Source: Geobacillus thermoleovorans
GTDB lineage: Bacteria > Bacillota > Bacilli > Bacillales > Anoxybacillaceae
Direction of reading: 5' to 3'
NCBI RefSeq assembly: GCF_001610955.1
Contig: NZ_CP014335.1
Coordinates: forward strand, 2,985,001-3,049,000
DNA length: 64,000 nucleotides
Part shown: positions 8,285 through 16,025 of the stretch, in pieces
How the letters are laid out: each line of letters begins with the position of its first letter
How positions within the stretch are numbered: the first letter of the stretch is position 1
Program-made: the position numbers and the translations under genes
Notes under the pieces: generated by a model
What the model was told of the DNA's origin: nothing
The model's database searches: none
What the model saw: the letters and a program-made list of their open reading frames with translations, nothing else

Positions 8285-8513
8285 GCTTGGCTTCTCCCCC
8301 GGTGATATATCCTTCATCGCTTTGCAGCTGCTGGCGCTCTTCTTCGGTCAACACTTCTTCTTCATCCGTTTCGTCAATCCGTTCCCACATCATCTGTTCT
8401 CTTCTCGCCCGATCAAGCAAGTACGTCAAAAAATCGTACGCCGTTTGATGATCAGCCTCGTTCAGCCGATCAATCAATTCGTAAAGCAATTGTTTGCGTA
8501 CAGCCAATGCCAT
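8253..8513 (-). CDS. Antitoxin partner of the RelE-type toxin
   Basis: An 86-residue acidic protein directly upstream of the toxin. It is helical at the N-terminus (VRKQLLYELIDRLNEADHQTAYDFLTYLL), has an acidic middle (ETDEEEVLTEEERQQL), and ends in a tail that could wrap the toxin (YITGGEAKREFGLQ). No DNA-binding domain can be assigned with confidence. The start is ATG 8511-8513 after GGAGGG. Assignment rests mainly on gene order and overlap. Confidence 0.75.
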   Translation of the reverse strand: MALAVRKQLLYELIDRLNEADHQTAYDFLTYLLDRARREQMMWERIDETDEEEVLTEEERQQLQSDEGYITGGEAKREFGLQVDLP

Positions 8514-8541
8514 CGCCCTCCTTTTTCCTTCCGTTGCCTTC

Positions 8542-8570
8542 AGCGTACCACGGAAGCACAGACGCGTCAA
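8542..8570 (-). promoter_or_regulatory. Promoter of the toxin-antitoxin pair
   Basis: TTGACG (8565-8570) and TACGCT (8542-8547) on the minus strand with a 17-bp spacer, about 30 bp before the antitoxin start and just inside the terminator repeat at 8595-8622. The pair is therefore a self-contained unit. Confidence 0.55.
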
Positions 8571-8594
8571 AAGGCCAAAACATGATTTTGGGGC

Positions 8595-8622
8595 GAAAAA
8601 AGGACGATCCGATGATCGCCCT
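8595..8622 (-). repeat. Copy 2 of the 28-bp repeat: prfB terminator
   Basis: Immediately after the prfB stop. Same 28 bases as 7978-8005, with stem GGGCGATC/GATCGTCC (one G-T pair), loop ATCG and a T6 tail on the minus strand. The two copies bracket the toxin-antitoxin genes exactly. Confidence 0.85.
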
Positions 8623-9727
8623 TTACTTCAACTTCGCACGCAAATACGCGTCAATAAACACATCAATTTCCCCATCCATCACCGCTTGCACATTGCCGAC
8701 CTCGACGTTCGTCCGATGGTCTTTGACAAGCGAATACGGATGGAAGACGTACGAACGAATTTGGTTGCCCCAGCCGATTTCTTTTTGCTCGCCGCGCAGC
8801 TCAGCGAGTTCGGCTTGCTGCTCCTCGAGTTTCTTTTGGTACAATTTCGCCTTCAACATATTCATCGCTTTTTCGCGGTTTTTGATTTGCGACCGCTCTG
8901 ATTGGCACGTGACGACGATCCCGGTCGGCAAGTGGGTGATGCGCACGGCCGAGTCGGTCGTGTTGACGTGCTGCCCGCCCGCGCCGCTTGAGCGGTACGT
9001 GTCGATTTTCAGCTCTTCCGGCCGGATCTCAATTTCAATGTTATCATCCATTTCCGGCACAACCTCGCACGACACGAACGACGTATGGCGGCGGCCTGAG
9101 GCGTCAAACGGTGAGATGCGAACCAGCCGATGCACCCCTTTTTCCGCCTTTAAGTAGCCGTAGGCGTTGTGCCCTTTAATGAGTAGCGTGACGCTTTTAA
9201 TCCCGGCTTCCTCGCCCGGGAGGTAATCGAGCGTCTCGACTTTAAACCCTTTTTTCTCCGCCCAGCGCGTGTACATGCGCAAAAGCATCGACGCCCAGTC
9301 TTGCGATTCCGTGCCGCCCGCGCCCGGGTGGAGCTCCAAAATGGCGTTGTTTTGGTCGTACGGCTCGTTGAGCAACAGCTGCAGCTCGAACTCGCTGAAG
9401 TCTTTCATCAGCTTTTTCGCTTCCTCGACGAGCTCAGCTTGGAGCTCGTCATCCGGCTCTTCCTTGAGCAATTCGTACGTCACTTCCAAGTTGTCAAACC
9501 GTTCTTCAAGCGAGGAAAATTCCTCGACGAGATCTTTGAGCGCATTCGCTTCGGAAATGACCGCCTGCGCCGCCTTTTGATCATCCCAAAAGTTTGGCGC
9601 GGCCATTTGCTCTTCTAATTCGCGAATGCGCGCCTGCTTCGCTTCGAGGTCAAAGAGACCCCCTGATTTCCGCTAATCGCTTAGCCATTTTCTCAAGCTC
9701 TTGCTTGATTTCCACCAAATCGATCAT
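8623..9727 (-). CDS. prfB: Peptide chain release factor 2 with programmed +1 frameshift
   Basis: RF2 frees the finished peptide at UGA and UAA codons. The reading starts at ATG 9725-9727 behind GAGGTGAGG, gives 25 codons ([14 protein letters not shown]...) and meets an in-frame TGA at 9650-9652. The sequence AGGGGG (9659-9664), then TCT CTT TGA C, is the classic RF2 autoregulatory site: the ribosome shifts +1 at CTT and continues as [12 protein letters not shown]. The full product is about 367 residues, normal for RF2. The GGQ catalytic motif is in [10 protein letters not shown]. The upstream neighbour is secA, as in B. subtilis. Confidence 0.97.
9649..9664 (-). promoter_or_regulatory. prfB programmed +1 frameshift site
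   Basis: An internal Shine-Dalgarno-like AGGGGG (9659-9664) lies 3 bases before the slippery CTT (9653-9655) and UGA (9650-9652), followed by C. When RF2 is scarce the UGA is read slowly and the ribosome slips, so RF2 controls its own synthesis. Confidence 0.95.
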
Positions 9728-9782
9728 GTTGTCCTCACCTCATAATAAATTATAGTATGCCAACGATGAATGTCTGCCATTC

Positions 9783-9807
9783 AAAAGGGAGGCAGAGCTT
9801 CCCTTTT
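9783..9807 (-). terminator. Probable secA terminator
   Basis: AAAAGGGA (9783-9790) pairs with TCCCTTTT (9800-9807) just after secA. The T-run is short and within the stem, so this is a modest candidate. Confidence 0.5.
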
Positions 9808-9821
9808 ATATTTATAAACGG

Positions 9822-12335
9822 TCACACCGTTCTTCCGCAACAATGTTTATATTTTTTCCCGCTCCCGCACGGGCACGGGTCGTTGCGGCCGACGCGCACC
9901 GCCTTGCGGACCGGTTTTCTCTTCGGTTCTTCGCCGTCTTCTTTCGGGTGAACCGCTTCGCCTTTGGCCACCTCTTGGCGCTCAAGGTTATGGTGAATTT
10001 CCGCCTTCATAATATAGGTGGCGACTTCCTCTTCAATCGCCGCAATCATCTCCTCAAACATGGCGTAGCCTTCCATCTGATATTCGCGCAGCGGGTCGAC
10101 TTGCCCGTAGGCGCGCAAATGGATGCCTTGGCGAAGCTGCTCCATCGCGTCGATATGGTGCATCCATTTCATATCGACAGCGCGCAAGACGACGACGCGT
10201 TCAAACTCGCGCATTTGTTCAGGCGGGATTTGCGCTTCTTTCTCATCATAGCGCGCCTTCACTTTCGCCCAAATGAGCTCGATCATCTCTTCGGGCTCTT
10301 TGCCGCGCAAGTCAGCTTCCGTTACATCCCCTTCCGGAAGCAGATGGGCGTTGAGATACTCAACGAGCCCTTTCAAATTCCATTCTTCCGGAACCTCTTC
10401 TTTCGGCGTATGAGCGTTGACGACGCGCTCGATCACCGATTGGATCATCTTTTCGATAATGCCGCGCAAGTTGTCGGAATCGAGCACTTCATAGCGCTGG
10501 CGGTAAATGATTTCCCGCTGCTCGCGCAGGACATCGTCATATTGAAGCAGCTGTTTGCGGGCGTCGAAGTTGTTGCCTTCGACCCGTTTTTGCGCCGACT
10601 CGACCGCTTTCGTCACCATTTTGCTTTGGATCGGCTGCGAGTCGTCCATTCCAAGGCGGTCCATCATCGCCATTAAGCTTTCCGAGCCGAAACGGCGCAT
10701 CAATTCGTCTTCAAGCGACAAGTAAAACTGCGACACCCCAGGATCGCCTTGACGCCCGGAACGGCCGCGCAGCTGGTTGTCGATCCGCCGGCTTTCGTGA
10801 CGCTCCGTGCCGATGACCGCAAGCCCGCCAAGCTCCTTGACCCCTTCGCCAAGCTTAATGTCCGTCCCGCGCCCGGCCATGTTCGTCGCAATCGTCACCG
10901 CGCCTTTTTGCCCTGCTTGAGCGATGATTTCCGCCTCTTTCGCATGGTTTTTCGCGTTTAAGACGTTGTGCGGGATGCCGCGTTTTTTCAGCATCTCCGA
11001 CAACATCTCGGACGTTTCGATCGCCACCGTGCCGACAAGCACGGGCTGCCCTTTCGCATGGCGGGCGGCGATGTCCTCGACCACGGCGCGGAATTTCCCT
11101 TCCATCGTCCGGTAGATCAAATCCGGACGGTCTTCGCGGATGACCGGGCGGTTCGTCGGAATGACGACGACGCGCATGTTGTAAATGTTGCGGAACTCTT
11201 CCTCTTCCGTTTTCGCCGTCCCCGTCATCCCCGCCAATTTTTCGTACATGCGGAAATAGTTTTGGAACGTAATCGTGGCTAAGGTCATCGACTCGTTTTG
11301 AATCTCGAGCCCCTCTTTCGCCTCAATGGCTTGATGAAGCCCATCGCTGTAACGGCGGCCGTGCATCAAGCGCCCGGTGAACGGGTCGACGATGATCACT
11401 TTTCCGTCTTGCACGACATAGTCGACATCGCGCTGCATCGTCACGTGCGCCCGCAGCGCCAGCTGAATATGGTGGTTGAGCGTGACGTGTTTCAAATCGA
11501 ACAAGTTGTCGATGCCAAACGCGCGCTCCGCTTTGTTGATCCCTTCTTCCGTCAGCTGGACGCTTTTCGTTTTTTCATCGTATGTGTAATCGACATCTTT
11601 GCGCAACGTGCGGACAAACGCATTCGCCTGCACATACAGCTTGGTCGACTTCTGCGCCGTGCCGGAAATGATGAGCGGCGTCCGCGCTTCATCGATTAAA
11701 ATCGAGTCGACCTCGTCGATGATCGCATAATAGAGCGGCCGCTGCACAATGTGCTCTTTATAGAGCACCATGTTGTCGCGCAAATAGTCAAAGCCAAACT
11801 CGTTGTTCGTCCCGTACGTAATGTCGGCGTTGTACGCCGCCTGCTTCTCCTCGCGCGACATGCCGCTTAAGTTCAAGCCGACGGTCATGCCTAAAAACTC
11901 ATACAGTTTGCCCATTTCCGTCGCATCGCGCGTCGCCAAGTATTCGTTGACCGTCACGACATGCACGCCGCGCCCCGTCAAGGCGTTCAAATAGACGGGC
12001 ATCGTCGCCGTCAACGTTTTCCCTTCCCCGGTTTTCATCTCGGCGATGTCGCCCTCATGCAAGACGACGCCGCCCATAATTTGCACTTTATATGGGTACA
12101 AGCCAAGGACGCGCTTCGCTCCTTCGCGCACAACGGCAAACGCCTCAACAAGCAAATCATCGAGCGATTCGCCTTGTTGGTAGCGGGCTTTGAATTCCTC
12201 GGTTTTTTGCCGCAGCTGTTCATCGGACAGTCGGGCCATCTCCGGACCGAGCGCATCCACTTGATCCGCAATTTTCTCGAGCCTTGCCAACTGACGCTTG
12301 TTCGGGTCAAATACTTTTTTTAAGACTCCAAGCAT
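9822..12335 (-). CDS. secA: Preprotein translocase ATPase SecA
   Basis: The 837-residue motor that pushes secretory proteins through SecYEG. The N-terminal nucleotide-binding domain has Walker A ([10 protein letters not shown]) and [11 protein letters not shown]. The preprotein cross-linking region, the second nucleotide domain ([23 protein letters not shown]) and the helical scaffold follow. The protein ends in the zinc-binding SecB-type tail [18 protein letters not shown]. Length and order are normal for Bacillaceae SecA1. A sigma-A promoter lies about 40 bp upstream. Confidence 0.98.
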   Translation of the reverse strand: MLGVLKKVFDPNKRQLARLEKIADQVDALGPEMARLSDEQLRQKTEEFKARYQQGESLDDLLVEAFAVVREGAKRVLGLYPYKVQIMGGVVLHEGDIAEMKTGEGKTLTATMPVYLNALTGRGVHVVTVNEYLATRDATEMGKLYEFLGMTVGLNLSGMSREEKQAAYNADITYGTNNEFGFDYLRDNMVLYKEHIVQRPLYYAIIDEVDSILIDEARTPLIISGTAQKSTKLYVQANAFVRTLRKDVDYTYDEKTKSVQLTEEGINKAERAFGIDNLFDLKHVTLNHHIQLALRAHVTMQRDVDYVVQDGKVIIVDPFTGRLMHGRRYSDGLHQAIEAKEGLEIQNESMTLATITFQNYFRMYEKLAGMTGTAKTEEEEFRNIYNMRVVVIPTNRPVIREDRPDLIYRTMEGKFRAVVEDIAARHAKGQPVLVGTVAIETSEMLSEMLKKRGIPHNVLNAKNHAKEAEIIAQAGQKGAVTIATNMAGRGTDIKLGEGVKELGGLAVIGTERHESRRIDNQLRGRSGRQGDPGVSQFYLSLEDELMRRFGSESLMAMMDRLGMDDSQPIQSKMVTKAVESAQKRVEGNNFDARKQLLQYDDVLREQREIIYRQRYEVLDSDNLRGIIEKMIQSVIERVVNAHTPKEEVPEEWNLKGLVEYLNAHLLPEGDVTEADLRGKEPEEMIELIWAKVKARYDEKEAQIPPEQMREFERVVVLRAVDMKWMHHIDAMEQLRQGIHLRAYGQVDPLREYQMEGYAMFEEMIAAIEEEVATYIMKAEIHHNLERQEVAKGEAVHPKEDGEEPKRKPVRKAVRVGRNDPCPCGSGKKYKHCCGRTV

Positions 12336-12372
12336 AGGAAACGCTCCTTATTTTTCATGGACTCACTTATTC

Positions 12373-12401
12373 ATCATATCATTTACAGGGATAGGTGACA
12401 A
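12373..12401 (-). promoter_or_regulatory. Sigma-A promoter of secA
   Basis: TTGTCA (12396-12401) and TATGAT (12373-12378) on the minus strand with a 17-bp spacer, upstream of secA and downstream of the coiled-coil gene. Confidence 0.75.
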
Positions 12402-12443
12402 CTGTTGCACAGGCTTAGAGAGGGGCATGTCCAAAAGAGGGAA

Positions 12444-13148
12444 TCACGCCTTGGACTGAAGCTGCTCAATCGCCGCTTCCGCATGGTGAAGCCGCCGGTT
12501 CAGCGCATAAATTTCAAAACTTTTCTCCTCAACTTTTTCATGAATTTTGCGAAACAATATTTGCACATCATCCACAAGCTGCGTTTCGACCCGATGAAGC
12601 GTCTCTTTCACTTCCGTCAATTCAGTTTCCACACCATCCAACCGGGTCTCCACGCCATCTAACCGCGTTTCCACGCCATCCAATCGGGTCTCTACGCCGC
12701 CCAATCGCGTTTCCACGCCGTCCAACCGGGTCTCCACACCATTCAACCGCGTTTTCACGCCGTCCAATCGGGTCTCCACGCCATTCAATCGCGTTTCCAC
12801 GCCGTCCAACCGGGTCTCTACACCATTCAACCGCGTTTCCACGCCGTCCAATCGGGTCTCTACGCCATTCAACCGCGTTTCCACGCCGTCCAACCGGGTC
12901 TCTACACCATTCAACCGCGTTTCCACGCCGTCCAACCGGGTCTCTACGCCGCCCAACCGCGTTTCCACACGGTCTAACCGCTCTTTCACCGCGCCCATTT
13001 CCTGTTCGAGGCCGACGAGGCGTCCGTTCATCTCCGTCAAACGGCCATCCATCTGCTCAAACCGTTGGCGAGTTTCTTCTTGGAACACCAAAAATCCTTT
13101 TTCCATGTTGTCCAACTTGGACAAGATTTGACGCAACAGTTCCTCCAT
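12444..13148 (-). CDS. Coiled-coil protein made of tandem heptads
   Basis: A 234-residue, probably cytoplasmic protein with no signal peptide. Residues 1-60 are helical (MEELLRQILSKLDNMEKG); 61-172 are sixteen near-identical heptads of the form VETRLDG/VETRLNG; 173-234 is another charged helix (VDDVQILFRKIHEKVEEKSFEIYALNRRLHHAE). It should form a long parallel or trimeric coiled coil, with Val and Leu at the core positions. It sits between hpf and secA, where B. subtilis has no such gene. The function is unknown; phage-tail-like or structural roles would be guesses. Confidence 0.8.
   Translation of the reverse strand: MEELLRQILSKLDNMEKGFLVFQEETRQRFEQMDGRLTEMNGRLVGLEQEMGAVKERLDRVETRLGGVETRLDGVETRLNGVETRLDGVETRLNGVETRLDGVETRLNGVETRLDGVETRLNGVETRLDGVKTRLNGVETRLDGVETRLGGVETRLDGVETRLDGVETRLDGVETELTEVKETLHRVETQLVDDVQILFRKIHEKVEEKSFEIYALNRRLHHAEAAIEQLQSKA
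12633..12968 (-). repeat. 21-bp coding tandem repeat (16 units)
   Basis: Sixteen 21-bp units encode VETRL(D/N/G)G. D and N units alternate for most of the array, giving a 42-bp higher-order period. Sequence identity between units is high at the DNA level, so unit number probably changes by slippage or unequal exchange without shifting frame. Confidence 0.9.
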
Positions 13149-13187
13149 CGCTCTCCCCCATTTTGATTTTTCTCATGCATATTATAA

Positions 13188-13215
13188 CATCCCCTGCCAA
13201 AAAAAGCAGGGGATG
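13188..13215 (-). terminator. Hairpin after hpf
   Basis: A perfect 10-bp stem CATCCCCTGC/GCAGGGGATG with an 8-base T- or A-rich loop, just after the hpf stop. On the minus strand it is followed by TTATAATATG, a weak U-tract, so termination may be partial. Confidence 0.6.
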
Positions 13216-13231
13216 CGCATAGGGAGGCTGT

Positions 13232-13783
13232 TCAATTCGCCTCGATCAATCCGTATTTTCCGTCTTTGCGGCGGTAGACGATGTTCGTCCGGTTTGTTTC
13301 CGCGTTGGTGAAAATGAAGAAGTTGTGCCCCAACAAATTCATTTGCAAAATCGCTTCTTCGCTGTCCATCGGCTTCAAGCTGAAATGTTTCGTGCGCACG
13401 ATTTCAAACTCCTCTTCATTATTCTCCGCCGCGGAAGCGCCGATCGAGACAGGGGCAGCCAGCTTCGCTTCTTTCTCGCGGTCGCGCAGCTTCCGATTGA
13501 CTTTCGTTTTATGTTTGCGGATTTGCCGCTCGAGCTTATCGGTTACTAAATCGATGGCCGCATACATATCTTCATGGCGCTCTTCAGCGCGCAGCAACAA
13601 ATGCGGAATCGGAATGGTCACCTCGATTTTCCCTTGTCCATCGTTGTATACTTTTAAATTGACGTGCACATGCACGTCTTCGGTGCCATCAAAGTAGCGT
13701 TCCAGTTTCCCGATTTTTTTCTCCACGTACTCACGCAACGCTGGAGTCACTTCGAGGTTTTCCCCGCGAACGTTATACATCAT
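13232..13783 (-). CDS. hpf: Long-form ribosome hibernation promoting factor
   Basis: 183 residues (B. subtilis YvyD/HPF). The N-terminal S30AE domain (MYNVRGENLEVTPALREYVEKKIGKLERYF) binds the 30S decoding region; after a charged linker, a C-terminal domain (KHFSLKPMDSEEAILQMNLLGHNFFIFTNAET) dimerises and pairs ribosomes into inactive 100S. The start is the first ATG after AAGGAGTGGTCAGCG. A possible stress-sigma promoter lies at 13832-13856. Confidence 0.95.
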   Translation of the reverse strand: MMYNVRGENLEVTPALREYVEKKIGKLERYFDGTEDVHVHVNLKVYNDGQGKIEVTIPIPHLLLRAEERHEDMYAAIDLVTDKLERQIRKHKTKVNRKLRDREKEAKLAAPVSIGASAAENNEEEFEIVRTKHFSLKPMDSEEAILQMNLLGHNFFIFTNAETNRTNIVYRRKDGKYGLIEAN

Positions 13784-13831
13784 CGCTGACCACTCCTTAT
13801 CTTTAAAACTGTAAATCCCTACACTTTTTTA

Positions 13832-13856
13832 TTACCCATCCAATCCATGTTTCAAT
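13832..13856 (-). promoter_or_regulatory. Possible sigma-B-type promoter of hpf
   Basis: ATTGAA (13851-13856) and GGGTAA (13832-13837) with a 13-bp spacer on the minus strand resemble the sigma-B consensus GTTTAA-N13..15-GGGTAT. B. subtilis yvyD is sigma-B and sigma-H controlled, which supports but does not prove it. Confidence 0.35.
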
Positions 13857-13957
13857 CAAAAATATTTTTGAAGATTTTGTGAAAAACATAGGAAAATATG
13901 GTAAGATAGGCATAGGTGTTTTTTCTTATGATGTGGAAGGTACGGAGTGTGTGAACG

Positions 13958-15037
13958 ATGCGAAAGGTCCATATTTCCCATGCGAAAAGCGGTGACGTGC
14001 TCGCTGTCGACTTGTTCGCCGCCAACGGCAGCGTCCTTTTGTCGCGCGGCGTGCGGCTGACAAGCGGCTACATCCGTTCTTTAGCACAAAAAGGGGTTCA
14101 ATACATTTATATTGACGACAAACAAACATATGACATCCGCCCGCGCCCGCTCATCAGCCCGACCGTGCGCCAGCAGGCGGTGAAAAAAGTGTACGAGACG
14201 ATGACGGCCTTGATTGAGCAAAAAAAGCTGCTCAGCCGTGTGTCTTCCCTCGATTTGGGAAAAGAGTACGAAAAAGTGTTCAAAGACATTTTGGATTATC
14301 TGCTAAAACAAGAAGATTTGCTCATCAACTTGTCGGATTTGGTCATTTCCAATGGATACTTTTTCCACCATTCAGTCAACGTCGCCACCATTGCGGGTGT
14401 CATCGGCATCGCCAAAGGCTACCGCCCCCAGCAGCTGCTTGACCTTGGCATCGGCGCGCTGTTGTTTGACATCGGCATGACGCAGCTTCCTGATGGGCTC
14501 TGGCGGAAAAAAGGAGTCTTGACGGAAGAGGAAAAGGAAATCGTCCGCCGCCATACGTATCTCGGCTTCGAGCTGTTGCGGCGCCAGCGCAACATTTCGC
14601 TCTTTTCCGCCCACTGCGCCTTGCAGCACCATGAGCGGTGCGACGGCAGCGGCTACCCGCGCGCCTTATCGGGCGATGAAATTCACGAATACGCCCGCAT
14701 CGTCGCCATCGCCGACGTTTTTGACGCCTTGACATCGGCGCGCTACCACCGAAGACAATACTCGCCGCACGAGGCGGCTGAATACCTATCCGCCGCCGGC
14801 GGCATTTTAGACTATGATCTGATCAAGCTGTTTCTCTCTCACATCGCCATCTACCCGGTCGCCACGACCGTCTTGCTCAACACCGGGCACGTCGGCGTCG
14901 TCTCGCAAGTGTTTCCGGGCTTCCCGCTCCGCCCCATCGTCCGCGTCATCAAAAACCCAGCAGGCGAGGAGCTGAAAAGCCCGTATGAGATTGACTTGCG
15001 GAAAGAGATGAACATCACGATCGTGAAAGCCGTCTGA
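13958..15037 (+). CDS. HD-GYP-family protein with altered metal site
   Basis: 359 residues. The N-terminal 60-70 residues resemble the DUF3391-like lead of other HD-GYP proteins; the rest is an HD-GYP domain, which normally hydrolyses cyclic di-GMP. First histidine in FFHHSVNVATIAG; the usual HDxGK is FDIGM here, so the metal-binding His and the Lys are both replaced; HTYLGFELL and HHERCDGSGYP are kept. It may be a weak or inactive enzyme that still binds ligand. GGAGTG lies 9 bases before the ATG. It stands alone on the plus strand with a terminator after it, beside flagellar genes. Confidence 0.8.
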   Translation: MRKVHISHAKSGDVLAVDLFAANGSVLLSRGVRLTSGYIRSLAQKGVQYIYIDDKQTYDIRPRPLISPTVRQQAVKKVYETMTALIEQKKLLSRVSSLDLGKEYEKVFKDILDYLLKQEDLLINLSDLVISNGYFFHHSVNVATIAGVIGIAKGYRPQQLLDLGIGALLFDIGMTQLPDGLWRKKGVLTEEEKEIVRRHTYLGFELLRRQRNISLFSAHCALQHHERCDGSGYPRALSGDEIHEYARIVAIADVFDALTSARYHRRQYSPHEAAEYLSAAGGILDYDLIKLFLSHIAIYPVATTVLLNTGHVGVVSQVFPGFPLRPIVRVIKNPAGEELKSPYEIDLRKEMNITIVKAV

Positions 15038-15041
15038 AGCG

Positions 15042-15067
15042 AAAAGGACAGCGCGTGCTGTCCTTTT
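15042..15067 (+). terminator. Terminator after the HD-GYP gene
   Basis: AAAAGGACAGC/GCTGTCCTTTT stem of 11 bp with loop GCGT and a TTCTTT tail; it can work in both directions and also faces the end of fliT. Confidence 0.85.
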
Positions 15068-15069
15068 CT

Positions 15070-15423
15070 TTATCGCCGTTTGTCGTAAAACATCCCGTCA
15101 AACGAAAGCGGCTGCTCGTACGGGTGAACGTAGCGGGCGTTCGCCTGCCGCTTCGCCCCTGTCATCCGCAAGTCGCGGCGAATTTCTTCGCACACCCGAA
15201 GCAGCCGCGCCTCAATCTCTTGATTCCAAACGATGATCTCACGGCCAAGCTCTTGTTCTTCCTCGCTGTATGGCGGCCGCAGCTTCCGAAGCAGCTCCTC
15301 ACGCTCCCGAAGCAGCCGATCGACCGCCGCAAGCCGCTCTTCACGCTCCTCGGACGGCCACGGCAGCGCCGTCGCCTCAAGCAACTCCTTCGTTGCGCGC
15401 CAAACATCGTGCACAACGCCCAT
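15070..15423 (-). CDS. fliT: FliT-like flagellar chaperone
   Basis: 117 helical, charged residues (VHDVWRATKELLEATALPW then RLAAVDRLLREREELLRKL). Assigned by position and size: FliT follows fliS and chaperones the FliD cap protein in related bacteria. The ATG at 15421-15423 overlaps the fliS stop as TAATG, so translation is coupled. Sequence alone would not identify it. Confidence 0.75.
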   Translation of the reverse strand: MGVVHDVWRATKELLEATALPWPSEEREERLAAVDRLLREREELLRKLRPPYSEEEQELGREIIVWNQEIEARLLRVCEEIRRDLRMTGAKRQANARYVHPYEQPLSFDGMFYDKRR

Positions 15424-15824
15424 TACGCCTGCCCGCCTTCCGCGTATTGGCGCTGCCGGTTCAGCTGAATCACTTGCTTCCACGTATCGCGAAACTCGAC
15501 GACATACCCTTCCACCTCGTCCAAAATCGCCGCATCGTTTTTCACATTCGCCTCGACTAGGCGGCGGTAGATGTAGTCATACATGGTCATCATCGATTTC
15601 GCGACGTCATATTCCATTTTCAGCGTCGCCATCAATTCCAAAATGATCTTTTGCGCCTTCAACAAGTTTTCATTACGCGCCGCGATATCGCCCGTCTCGA
15701 TCGCCTGGCGCGCGAGCTTGATAAACTTCAAGCAGCCGTTATACAGCATCAATGTCAACTCCCCAGGCGACGCCGTCTGCACGGCGTTCGCTTGGTAGTG
15801 TTGATACGGATTGTTCGTTGCCAT
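15423..15824 (-). CDS. fliS: Flagellin export chaperone FliS
   Basis: About 133 residues with the FliS signature NPYQHYQANAVQTASPGELTLMLYNG and a conserved C-terminal helix (IQLNRQRQYAEGGQA). FliS holds flagellin unfolded in the cytoplasm before export and in Bacillus also binds FliW partners indirectly through flagellin. The start is the ATG at 15822-15824, 8 bases from AGGAGTG; an upstream GTG lies inside the ribosome site. A second, divergent FliS is encoded at 44539-44964. Confidence 0.93.
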   Translation of the reverse strand: MATNNPYQHYQANAVQTASPGELTLMLYNGCLKFIKLARQAIETGDIAARNENLLKAQKIILELMATLKMEYDVAKSMMTMYDYIYRRLVEANVKNDAAILDEVEGYVVEFRDTWKQVIQLNRQRQYAEGGQA

Positions 15825-15949
15825 CCCGATCACTCCTCTTCCACGTCAAGTGCTGCACACGTTTCAAGACTGAGGCAAGAACGTTTTTTCAGCCAAACCG
15901 CCCCCTTAAAGAGGCGTCGCGCCTTTTCAGTTGTCTCAGCCTAAAACCT

Positions 15950-15984
15950 CCATCATCAGGAAGCGGATCGCTTTCCGATGATGG
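15950..15984 (-). terminator. Hairpin between fliD and fliS
   Basis: CCATCATC-GGAAAGCG/CGCTTCC-GATGATGG forms a stem of about 16 bp with one bulge and a short loop; the minus-strand tail AGGTTTTAGG has few Ts. It could attenuate transcription or stabilise the fliD mRNA end. Confidence 0.45.
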
Positions 15985-16025
15985 CCAAGCGCCAACGGAC
16001 GCCTGCATGCCACAGCCGCTGATCG

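Noticed and set aside
9601..9727. prfB as a broken gene because of the in-frame TGA
   Set aside because: AGGGGG, CTT, TGA and C are the exact RF2 programmed frameshift, so the gene is intact.
12633..12968. CRISPR-like regular repeats
   Set aside because: The 21-bp units are contiguous, in frame and encode VETRL heptads; there are no spacers and no cas genes.
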